From: DASSNR01 sp036278935
Lineage (GTDB): Bacteria; Gemmatimonadota; Gemmatimonadetes; Gemmatimonadales; Gemmatimonadaceae
Direction: 5' to 3'
NCBI GenBank assembly: GCA_036278935.1
Contig: DASUKA010000023.1
Coordinates: forward strand, 1 to 20,344
DNA length: 20,344 nt
Each line of letters opens with the position of its first letter. Position 1 is the first letter of the stretch. Of this stretch, positions 14,059 through 20,344 are shown in pieces. The notes beneath the pieces are model-generated. The model saw only the letters and a program-made list of their open reading frames with translations. It did no database searches and was not told the DNA's origin. The position numbers and the translations under genes are program-made.

Positions 14059-14081
14059 GATGATGCGGTGATCATCCACCG
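14059..14081. promoter_or_regulatory. Operator-like overlapping palindromes in divergent intergenic region
   Basis: In the 247-bp gap between the serine hydrolase and the kinase, GATGAT-N6-ATCATC (14059-14064, 14071-14076) overlaps CGGTG-N6-CACCG (14066-14070, 14077-14081). The two could form mutually exclusive hairpins or a protein site. No convincing promoter hexamers were found in this gap for either gene. Both repeats are short enough to arise by chance. Confidence 0.25.
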
Positions 14082-14179
14082 TGCGGCGCGGTGTGCACTC
14101 CGCTGGCGGGCAGCCGGGGTTCCGGCAATGAGGTGAGGATTTTCGGGCGGAGTGGCCCGAGCCTGTTTACCCGGCGCAT

Positions 14180-14184
14180 GGAGG
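14180..14184 (+). promoter_or_regulatory. Ribosome binding site supporting a GTG start
   Basis: GGAGG lies 7 nt upstream of GTG at 14192, the only good ribosome site in the gap, and supports the GTG as the kinase start. Confidence 0.7.
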
Positions 14185-14191
14185 TACGAAC

Positions 14192-16630
14192 GTGTCGAGC
14201 AAGCAGACCGCGAAGAATCGGGCGGGAGCGCACGCAGCGGCATCGTCCGGGGTCCTGACGGACCAACGCGCCTCCGAAGCGGGCGAGCGACTGCACCAGA
14301 TGGCCGCGCGCAAGGGGTACCTCGCCCCTGCCCTCGTGCTCGTCTCACTTCTCCTCCTCGCCATTCTGCCGCTGCTTGTCGCGCGCCATACCCGCGCGCT
14401 CTGGAATGACATCGCGCTGGTGGCGGAGCCGACACGGTCGCTGGTGATGGAACTGCAGACCGCGCTCGCGCTGGAAGCCGCGGGCACGCGCGGCTATCTG
14501 CTCACGGGGAACGAGAAATTCGAGGCGGGCTTCGCCCGCGCGAGGGCCCGGCGCGACAGCGACGAGCGTCGACTCATCCCGCTGGCACGGCGGCTCGGAC
14601 CCGGCGTGGCGCAGCAGGCCGCCGCACTCACAGACACATTGCGCCAGGCTGATCTGCTCCTCGATTCCCTCCATGCGGGCCATCTGTCCCGTTCGGAATA
14701 CCTGGCGCATCTCGATGAGCAGCAAGCACGGTATGGCACGGTGCTGCTGATGGCGGCGCGGCTGGACAGCGCCGTGGGTCGGGTGTCGGCCGCTCGCCGC
14801 GTCCAGATTCAGCGAACCGAGCGGGACGACGCGGCGCTCACAGTGGCACTGGTTCTGCTCGCGCTCGCGGCGGCCGCGAGCGCGGCGCACCTCGGCAGAG
14901 CGTACCGCTCAGTCGCGCTGCGGCTCGACATGCGCGCGCGCCAGCAGACGGCGCTCAGCCGCATCGCGCGCGCGCTCGGCGAAGCGGAGCGCACCGATGA
15001 TGTGGTGCAGATCGTCGCGGACAGCGCCGTCGGAACCACGCGCGCGGTCGGGGCGTACGTGGAGCGGCTGCACGCGCTCGACGAGGCGGGCGACGCGGAT
15101 GTCGTGGCCGCGTCAGGCAGCGGCACCCCGCCCGCGGGCGCGCGTGTACCAGCCGCCCGCGCGCCGAGCGCGGCGCTCGTGCGCTCGCGGGCCGCGGAGA
15201 TCCTCACCTCCGGCGCCACGCCGCTGTCCGGCCAGGACGCGGACGCCACGCCGCGCTATCCCAGCCTCGCCGTTCCGCTCACGGATCACGGCAGCGTGCT
15301 TGGCGCGCTGGTGCTCCTGCGCGATCCTGCCAGTGCGCCGTTCACCCCCGCCGAAGTCTCGTACGCGCACGCGTTGGGTGACCTGGCGTCCTCCCCGCTG
15401 CGCAAGTTCGCGCTGCTCGAGGCGCTGTCCGAGAGCGAGCAGCACTTCCGGCAGATCGCGGAGAACATCCGGGAGTTCATCTGGCTGAGCGATCCCCACA
15501 TCACGAGGCGCTACTACGCGAGCTCCGGCTACGAGCGCATCTGGGGACGGCCGGTGCAGAGCCTGTATGACGATCCGCAGTCGGCGGTGCGCAGCATCCA
15601 CCCGGATGACCGCGAGCGCGTCCGCAGTGTTGCGCTGGGCGGCGGTGTGCCGCAGGGCAGCTACGACATCGAGTATCGCGTGGTGCGTCCGGACGGAGAG
15701 ATCCGATGGGTGCGAAGTCGCGGCTTCCCGGTGCGAAACGACAAGGACGAGGTGTATCGCATTGCGGGGATCACCGAGGACATCACCGCCCACAAGCTGG
15801 CCGATCTGGAGCGCGAGCGCCTGCTGGCCAGCGAGCGGGCAGCGCGGTCCGCGAGCGAGGAAGCGCACGCCGCGGCCGAGCGGCGGCGCTCCGAGCTGGA
15901 GCGTGTGACCGAGAGTCGCACGCGTCTCATCCGCGGCTTCACGCACGATGTGAAGAACCCGCTCGGGGCGGCCGACGGAGCACTGGCGCTACTGGAGGAC
16001 CAGATTCTCGGGGAGCTCGCGCCCGCGCAACTGGACGGCGTGCGCCGGGTGCGCCGCTCCATCCGCGCCGCGCTCGATCTCATTGGCAACGTCCTGGAAC
16101 TGGCGCGCGCCGAAGCCGGACAGCTCGAGATCCACCCCCAGCCGATGGACCTGCGCGAGATCGCTGAGGAGATCGCCGAGGAGTTTCGCCCGCAGGCCGA
16201 GAGCGAGGGACTGCGCCTCACCATCGACCTGGCGCGGGAGTTACCGATCATGGAGTCCGATCCCGCGCGCACGCGGCAGATTCTCGCCAACCTCGTCTCG
16301 AACGCGGTGAAGTACACGCCGCCTGGCGGTCACGTGACGGTGACGGCGGACGTAGGGATGACGGACCACCCATCCAGGGACCCGGGCTGGGTGGCCGTGC
16401 ATGTGGCGGACACCGGCCCCGGCATTCCCGACGCAAAGCATGCGCTGCTTTTTCAGGAGTTCACGCGGTTCGACCCGAGCGCCGCGCACGGCTCGGGCAT
16501 CGGGCTGGCGATCAGCCAGCACATGGCACGCGCAATGGGCGGGGAGATCTGTATGACGAGCCAGGTGGGCGCGGGGAGCACCTTCACGCTCCGGCTGCCG
16601 GTAGTGCGGAAGAACGTCGCCGCGCCCTGA
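14192..16630 (+). CDS. Membrane sensor histidine kinase (CHASE3-GAF-PAS-HisKA-HATPase)
   Basis: An 812-residue kinase beginning with GTG; GGAGG at 14180-14184 lies 7 nt before it and fixes the start. Order: membrane helix about 43-64; periplasmic CHASE3-like domain about 70-210 (LEAAGTRGYLLTGNEKFEAG); second helix about 216-236; GAF-like domain about 255-400; PAS/PAC domain about 418-540; coiled coil about 540-580; HisKA with phospho-acceptor His585 (THDVKNPLGA). The ATPase domain carries the N-box (Asn700 and Asn704), the DTGPGIP box from Asp740 and the GSGIGL box at 767-772. All catalytic elements look intact. It has no receiver domain and there is no response regulator gene in the window, so its partner is elsewhere. 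It is divergent from the serine hydrolase, which might be a target, though nothing in the sequence proves it. Confidence 0.92.
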   Translation: MSSKQTAKNRAGAHAAASSGVLTDQRASEAGERLHQMAARKGYLAPALVLVSLLLLAILPLLVARHTRALWNDIALVAEPTRSLVMELQTALALEAAGTRGYLLTGNEKFEAGFARARARRDSDERRLIPLARRLGPGVAQQAAALTDTLRQADLLLDSLHAGHLSRSEYLAHLDEQQARYGTVLLMAARLDSAVGRVSAARRVQIQRTERDDAALTVALVLLALAAAASAAHLGRAYRSVALRLDMRARQQTALSRIARALGEAERTDDVVQIVADSAVGTTRAVGAYVERLHALDEAGDADVVAASGSGTPPAGARVPAARAPSAALVRSRAAEILTSGATPLSGQDADATPRYPSLAVPLTDHGSVLGALVLLRDPASAPFTPAEVSYAHALGDLASSPLRKFALLEALSESEQHFRQIAENIREFIWLSDPHITRRYYASSGYERIWGRPVQSLYDDPQSAVRSIHPDDRERVRSVALGGGVPQGSYDIEYRVVRPDGEIRWVRSRGFPVRNDKDEVYRIAGITEDITAHKLADLERERLLASERAARSASEEAHAAAERRRSELERVTESRTRLIRGFTHDVKNPLGAADGALALLEDQILGELAPAQLDGVRRVRRSIRAALDLIGNVLELARAEAGQLEIHPQPMDLREIAEEIAEEFRPQAESEGLRLTIDLARELPIMESDPARTRQILANLVSNAVKYTPPGGHVTVTADVGMTDHPSRDPGWVAVHVADTGPGIPDAKHALLFQEFTRFDPSAAHGSGIGLAISQHMARAMGGEICMTSQVGAGSTFTLRLPVVRKNVAAP

Positions 16631-16662
16631 GCCCGCGCGTGGAAGCGCGCGGGCTCAGGGCG
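16623..16662. terminator. Strong bidirectional hairpin between convergent genes
   Basis: Perfect 17-bp inverted repeat CGCCCTGAGCCCGCGCG / CGCGCGGGCTCAGGGCG (16623-16639 and 16646-16662) with the 6-nt loop TGGAAG. It contains the last codons and the TGA stop (16628-16630) of the kinase and lies just before the end of the convergent BNR-repeat gene. It is the longest perfect stem found in the window. No T-tract follows on either strand. Confidence 0.7.
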
Positions 16663-16673
16663 GCGTGCTCAGC

Positions 16674-19637
16674 TCACATCGCGTCGACGGCGGCGCTCCG
16701 CGGATCCGGCTTCACCATGAACGTCTGCGTGTAGCTCTTTCCGTTCACCGTGAGTCTGGCCGTGAAGGTGCCGGTGAGCAGCTCACCGCGGCCGCGGAAG
16801 CCGCCGCCGCCACCACCGCCGCCACGCGTGCCGCGCGGGCGGGGCTGCACCGGGAGCCAGATGGCGCGGTGCATGCCGGCATCGGCGGAGAACGGCACCG
16901 GTTCCGGCTGCCAGAGCGGTGAGACGTTCGGGATACCGCCGCGGCGGCGGCGGCGCCTTCCGCCGGCCGCGAACTCCGGCGCGCCCTGATTCGAGAGGGT
17001 GTGCAGCACGGTGCCGCTCTTGTCCAGAATCTCCAGGGTGACCGGTCCCGTGGCCGCCGACTTCAGGTAGTAGTCGATGGCCGCCCCCTCCGGGGGATTC
17101 TCGGCTTGCGGCTCGTCCTTCTGATACGGCGTCCCGTTGTCGCCGCCCTGCAGGTAGTTGATCGCATCGGCAGGCTTGAACAGGTGCGCATCGCTCGCGA
17201 GCAGATCGTCGTTCACCTGGCGCAGCGTGCTCATGTCGTCGATCACGTAGAACCCGCGCCCGTGCGTGGCGACCACCAGATCGCCGTTGTACACCGCGAA
17301 GTCGCGCACCGAGGTGACAGGTAGATTCAGCTGCAGCTGATGCCACTGGTCGCCGTCGTCGAACGAGACGTACGCCCCGCGCTCGGTGCCGGCAAAGAGC
17401 AAGCCCTGTCGTTCAGGGTCTTCCTTGACCGTGTGCACGTAGGCGCCGGCCGGGAGCCCCTGCGTGATCAGCTGCCACGTCTTCCCCCGATCACGCGTGC
17501 GGTAGATGTAGGGATCGAAGTCCGCCAGCTGGTGCCGGTCCACACTCGCGTACGCCGTGTTGAAGTCGACGTGCGACGCCTCCACCATGGTGATACGACT
17601 CCATGCGGTCACAGGCGGCGGGGTGACGTTCTCCCAGCTCTTGCCGTTGTTCATGGTCACCTGGATGAATCCGTCGTCCGTCCCCACCCACACCATCGGC
17701 ACCAGCAGCGGCGACGGCGCGATGGTGAAGACCACCCCGCGCTGCCCGTTGTTGGGATCCAGATCGGCCGCGGCCGCGGCATCCATCAGCTTCGGGACCC
17801 CGGGGTGCGGACGCGTGAGATCGGGGCTGATCCGCGTCCATGTCTTGGCGCAGTCCGTGGAGAGGAAGAGATACTGATAGCCGAAGTACAGCGCGCGCGG
17901 ATCGGCCATGGAGAGCACCAGCGGCGCCGTCCAGTCCTTGCGCGTCTTCTCCCCCTCGGGCACCTGCGGCGCTGTGGTGCCGGGCAGACGCAGATTGAGC
18001 GCGATATCGTAGCGCGTCCCCGTGCCACCGTAGATGACCCCCGGGTGCAGCGGGTCGCCCGCCGTGTAGCCGCTCTCGCCCCCAGCCCCAACCGGTTGCC
18101 AGTCGCCCAGCCGGATCTCGGCGAATTTGCCGCGCGAGCGCACCGCGACCGCGCCGGAATCCTGCTGCGCTCCCGTCACCCAGTACGGGAAGCTGTAGTC
18201 CACGGACACATGATAGATCTGCGCCGTCGGCTGGTTGTACCAGGAGGTCCACGTCACCTGCTTGGGGTCATCGGCCTTGGCGTTGTTTGTGATGATCGTA
18301 CCCTGATCGCTGGCGATGATCACCGTGTTCGGATCGTCGGGCGACACCCACGCTCCCTGGTAGTCGTCGCCGCCGGGCGAGCCGCGAATCACGTCCCACG
18401 TCTTGCCGCCGTCCCGCGTGCGCGAGAGCGCGACGTTCGGTACGTACACCACATCCGGATCCTTCGGATCGACAGCGATGTGCTCGAAGTACCAGCCGCG
18501 CCCCCAGAGTGCGGGGTCGGACGACATGCGGGTCCACGACTCGCCGCCGTTGTCGGAGCGGAAGAAGCCGCCCTGCCCCGATGCGCCCTCACCGTACTGG
18601 GCGCCGCCCGCCGTCGTGTCCTTCGGCGCCGAGGGATCGGGCTCGAGATCGTCGAGCACCGCGTACACCCGCTGCGGATGGCTGGGACACACCGCGATCC
18701 CACTCTTCCCGATCCCGCTCTTCGGCAGCCCGTTGGTGAGCTCCTTCCACGTGTCGCCGCCGTCGGTCGACTTGAACAGTCCGCCGCCGGGTCCGTTGGT
18801 GGGCGCGTAGACGAACCAGGGCGGGCGGCGCGTGTTCCAGAGACCGGCGTAGATCACCTTCGGGTTGGTCGGGTCGATCACCACCTCTGCCGCGCCCACG
18901 TTCTCGTTCTTGAACAGCACCTTCTTCCAACTCTTGCCGCCGTCCGTGCTGCGGAAGACCCCGCGCTCCGCGTTCGGCCCGTAGAAGTGTCCGATCGCCG
19001 CGACGAACACGACGTTCGGATTGTGCGGATGCACCGCCACGCGGCGGATGTGCTGCGTGTCGTCAAGGCCGATGTGCGTCCACGTCTTGCCGGCATCGGT
19101 GGACTTGTACATCCCGTTGCCGAAGCCGACGGAGTCGCGGAGTGTGCACTCGCCGCTTCCCACGTACACCACGTCCGGGTGCGACGGGGACACCGCGATC
19201 GCTCCGACGGAGGCGACCGGCTGCGAGTCGAACACCGGCTCCCACACCCGCCCGGCGTCGATGGACTTCCACACACCGCCATTCACCGCGCAGAAGTAGA
19301 ACTCGTTGGGCCGGCCCGGCACCCCAGTCACCGCATCAACGCGGCCGCCGCGGAAGGGGCCCAGCAGGCGCCAGGTGAGACCGGAGTAGAGGGGGGAGAG
19401 ATCCGCTCCGGGCGCGCCGCCACGCCGCACCGGCACGAGCGGGGTGAGCTGGGCATGTTCAACACCGGGGAGCGGGACGCGCGTGAGTGCAGGGCCCAGC
19501 AGGAAGGCCGCCCAACTGGCCTGGCCGGCGCGGCGGAGGAAGCCACGGCGCGAGAGCGCGGGGTCGGACTGTGTATCCGCCTCGGCGGGAGAGAGATCGG
19601 TGCTCGTGGAAGGATCGAGCGGGCGCTTGTTCGTCAC
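16674..19637 (-). CDS. Tat-exported BNR/VPS10-type repeat protein ('glycosyl hydrolase')
   Basis: A 987-residue protein starting at GTG, with GGAG (19649-19646) 8 nt upstream. The N-terminus carries a twin-arginine motif, Ser29-Arg-Arg-Gly-Phe-Leu-Arg35, followed by a hydrophobic stretch, so export should use the Tat system. The body (about 85-800) is built of beta-propeller repeats with about ten Asp-box motifs, e.g. KSTDAGKTW, RSTDGGKSW, KSTDGGDTW, RTRDGGKTW and RTRDRGKTW. This matches the sortilin/VPS10-like BNR proteins abundant in Gemmatimonadota, Acidobacteriota and Bacteroidota, usually annotated as glycosyl hydrolases without proof of activity. The C-terminal 200 residues include an Arg-rich run and a Gly-rich run (GGGGGGGG) before a final beta-rich segment (FTARLTVNGKSYTQTFMVK). 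The neighbouring divergent family 2 glycoside hydrolase makes a role in polysaccharide or peptide turnover reasonable but unproven. Confidence 0.87.
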   Translation of the reverse strand: MTNKRPLDPSTSTDLSPAEADTQSDPALSRRGFLRRAGQASWAAFLLGPALTRVPLPGVEHAQLTPLVPVRRGGAPGADLSPLYSGLTWRLLGPFRGGRVDAVTGVPGRPNEFYFCAVNGGVWKSIDAGRVWEPVFDSQPVASVGAIAVSPSHPDVVYVGSGECTLRDSVGFGNGMYKSTDAGKTWTHIGLDDTQHIRRVAVHPHNPNVVFVAAIGHFYGPNAERGVFRSTDGGKSWKKVLFKNENVGAAEVVIDPTNPKVIYAGLWNTRRPPWFVYAPTNGPGGGLFKSTDGGDTWKELTNGLPKSGIGKSGIAVCPSHPQRVYAVLDDLEPDPSAPKDTTAGGAQYGEGASGQGGFFRSDNGGESWTRMSSDPALWGRGWYFEHIAVDPKDPDVVYVPNVALSRTRDGGKTWDVIRGSPGGDDYQGAWVSPDDPNTVIIASDQGTIITNNAKADDPKQVTWTSWYNQPTAQIYHVSVDYSFPYWVTGAQQDSGAVAVRSRGKFAEIRLGDWQPVGAGGESGYTAGDPLHPGVIYGGTGTRYDIALNLRLPGTTAPQVPEGEKTRKDWTAPLVLSMADPRALYFGYQYLFLSTDCAKTWTRISPDLTRPHPGVPKLMDAAAAADLDPNNGQRGVVFTIAPSPLLVPMVWVGTDDGFIQVTMNNGKSWENVTPPPVTAWSRITMVEASHVDFNTAYASVDRHQLADFDPYIYRTRDRGKTWQLITQGLPAGAYVHTVKEDPERQGLLFAGTERGAYVSFDDGDQWHQLQLNLPVTSVRDFAVYNGDLVVATHGRGFYVIDDMSTLRQVNDDLLASDAHLFKPADAINYLQGGDNGTPYQKDEPQAENPPEGAAIDYYLKSAATGPVTLEILDKSGTVLHTLSNQGAPEFAAGGRRRRRRGGIPNVSPLWQPEPVPFSADAGMHRAIWLPVQPRPRGTRGGGGGGGGFRGRGELLTGTFTARLTVNGKSYTQTFMVKPDPRSAAVDAM

Positions 19638-19723
19638 TGCGGAAACTCCGGGTAGCAGGGCAGGCGTCGAGAGGCCAGCCGCGCGAACAGGTCGAGCGGG
19701 GCAGCTGGCCGGACACGCTTCAT
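19634..19723 (-). CDS. Possible 29-residue leader ORF coupled to the BNR-repeat gene
   Basis: On the minus strand an ATG at 19723 opens a frame of 29 codons (MKRVRPAAPLDLFARLASRR... then LPCYPEFPQ) that stops at TGA 19636-19634. The stop overlaps the GTG start of the BNR-repeat gene as GTGA. The predicted -10 (TATTCA, 19735-19730) lies 6 nt before this ATG, so translation would be leaderless. The peptide is basic and resembles nothing I recognise. It may be a translational coupling device, or a chance ORF in a GC-rich leader. Confidence 0.4.
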   Translation of the reverse strand: MKRVRPAAPLDLFARLASRRLPCYPEFPQ

Positions 19724-19729
19724 CGGCAC

Positions 19730-19758
19730 TGAATACGCGGCGGGCGGAGGTGTGTCAA
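19730..19758 (-). promoter_or_regulatory. Sigma-70 type promoter for the BNR-repeat gene
   Basis: Minus strand TTGACA (19758-19753), exactly 17 nt, TATTCA (19735-19730). This is among the best promoter matches in the window. Transcription should start near 19723, giving a leader of about 86 nt to the GTG at 19637. Confidence 0.65.
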
Positions 19759-19831
19759 GCGGGGAGCCGCCGTGCCGGCTGCGGGGAGTTGCGGGGGGCC
19801 TCCCCTTCCCGGCGTCAGCGTGCCAACTTCG

Positions 19832-20344
19832 ATGCTCCCATTCCCCTTCGCCGTGGAGCACGAGACTCCCGTGACGCCCACCGCCCCCGTCCGCAGCAGC
19901 CACGCCCGTCTGCCGAACGCCCTCCCCGCCGCGCTCCTCGCGCTGCTCTCGCTCCTCTCGCTCGGCTCGGCCGCCCCGCTCGCCGCGCAGAGTGCGCTGC
20001 CGCACGCCGGGCCGACAGCCCCCCCGCGCACCACCGAGCGCTCGCCCGCCTCGCGCCGCGCCTCGCTCGACGACGGCTGGCGCATCCAATCCAGCGCGCA
20101 CGTCACCGGCACGGGTGCTACAATCGCGCGCACGGATTTCGATACGCACGGCTGGCACGCCGCGACGCTCCCCGCAACGGTGCTCGCCGCGCTCGTGGCC
20201 GACAGCGTGTACGAGAATCCCTACTTCGGGATGAACCTCCGGCGCATCCCCGGCACCACGTACCCGATCGGCAACAACTTCTCGCACCTCGAGATGTCGG
20301 CCGGCAGTCCCTTTGCCGTCCCGTGGTGGTATCGCAAGACATTC
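19832..20344 (+). CDS. Glycoside hydrolase family 2 protein, exo-beta-glucosaminidase/mannosidase-like (5' part)
   Basis: The frame runs open from ATG 19832 to the window end (171 codons), so only the N-terminus is seen. After a basic segment a hydrophobic Leu/Ala/Ser stretch ending PLAAQ (near 19990) forms a Sec signal peptide. A Pro/Ser/Arg linker follows, then the jelly-roll sugar-binding domain of family 2 enzymes: LDDGWRIQSSAHV, GWHAATLPATVLAALVADSVYENPYFGMNLRRIPG and PFAVPWWYRKTF. This pattern (W...LPATV...LV..g.y.nPyfg.NL) is typical of exo-beta-D-glucosaminidase and beta-mannosidase relatives. The catalytic barrel is beyond the window, so the sugar cannot be stated. The start is uncertain: GTG at 19871 in the same frame would give a more ordinary signal peptide. 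It is divergent from the BNR-repeat gene. Confidence 0.78.
   Translation, partial: MLPFPFAVEHETPVTPTAPVRSSHARLPNALPAALLALLSLLSLGSAAPLAAQSALPHAGPTAPPRTTERSPASRRASLDDGWRIQSSAHVTGTGATIARTDFDTHGWHAATLPATVLAALVADSVYENPYFGMNLRRIPGTTYPIGNNFSHLEMSAGSPFAVPWWYRKTF

Noticed and set aside
13945..14079. 45-codon upstream extension of the serine hydrolase
   Set aside because: It would bury the signal peptide that begins at 13944, and its residues show no domain pattern.
16938..16965. CCGCCGCGGCGGCGG-type triplet run as a possible tandem repeat locus
   Set aside because: It encodes the Arg run of the BNR-repeat protein and is short. Low-complexity coding in GC-rich DNA explains it, so it is only mentioned with that gene.
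17340..19655. 771-codon open frame on the plus strand opposite the BNR-repeat gene
   Set aside because: It is the antisense shadow of a well-supported gene in GC-rich DNA. Its product is His/Arg/Val-rich without domain pattern, and it covers the Tat motif and Asp-box repeats of the real gene.
1..20344. CRISPR arrays, tRNA or rRNA genes, insertion sequences and phage genes
   Set aside because: No regularly spaced repeats, no tRNA-like cloverleaf or conserved rRNA stretch, and no transposase, integrase or phage structural protein was seen by eye.

Overview
The window looks like a chromosomal segment of a GC-rich, Gram-negative environmental bacterium, most likely Gemmatimonadota, with Acidobacteriota as the main alternative. 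This rests on gene content only: two large orphan ADOP-type permeases (one fused translationally to a PadR regulator), a Tat-exported BNR/VPS10-repeat 'glycosyl hydrolase', a two-heme cytochrome of the photosynthetic reaction-centre cytochrome c family with a TPR-like tail, and several secreted proteins. No rRNA, tRNA, CRISPR, IS element or phage gene was seen.

Layout. (1) 2-1873 (+): 3' end of a YdiJ-like FAD/Fe-S fusion dehydrogenase with an apparent C-terminal membrane helix, convergent with (2) 1912-4629 (-), an ADOP-type permease behind a promoter overlapped by a perfect inverted repeat. (3) 4852-5889 (-): a luciferase-like flavin monooxygenase. (4) 6085-9116 (+): a PadR regulator and a second ADOP permease, overlapping by ATGA and driven by a strong-looking promoter that would give a leaderless mRNA. 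(5) 9337-10200 (+): a lipoprotein with a His-rich motif. (6) 10201-10591: a gene-free stretch holding a nested inverted-repeat element. (7) 10592-11383 (+): diheme cytochrome. (8) 11536-12482 (+): a ferritin-like gene overlapping a small gene that resembles a detached alpha-glucan phosphorylase C-terminal domain. (9) 12529-13944 (-): secreted serine beta-lactamase-like hydrolase, divergent from (10) 14192-16630 (+), a CHASE3-GAF-PAS histidine kinase with no adjacent response regulator. (11) 16674-19637 (-): Tat-exported BNR-repeat protein, preceded by a possible leaderless 29-codon leader ORF. (12) 19832 to the window end (+): 5' part of a family 2 glycoside hydrolase, divergent from 11.

The genes do not form a single pathway. 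The general theme is the cell envelope and secretion (permeases, lipoprotein, hydrolases, cytochrome) with local regulation. The most unusual signals are non-coding: the nested palindromic repeat at 10205-10430, two predicted transcription starts that fall on an ATG, an operator-like palindrome over the ADOP promoter, and long GC-rich hairpins that incorporate the TGA stop codon at all three convergent gene junctions. I found no clear defence island or biosynthetic cluster.
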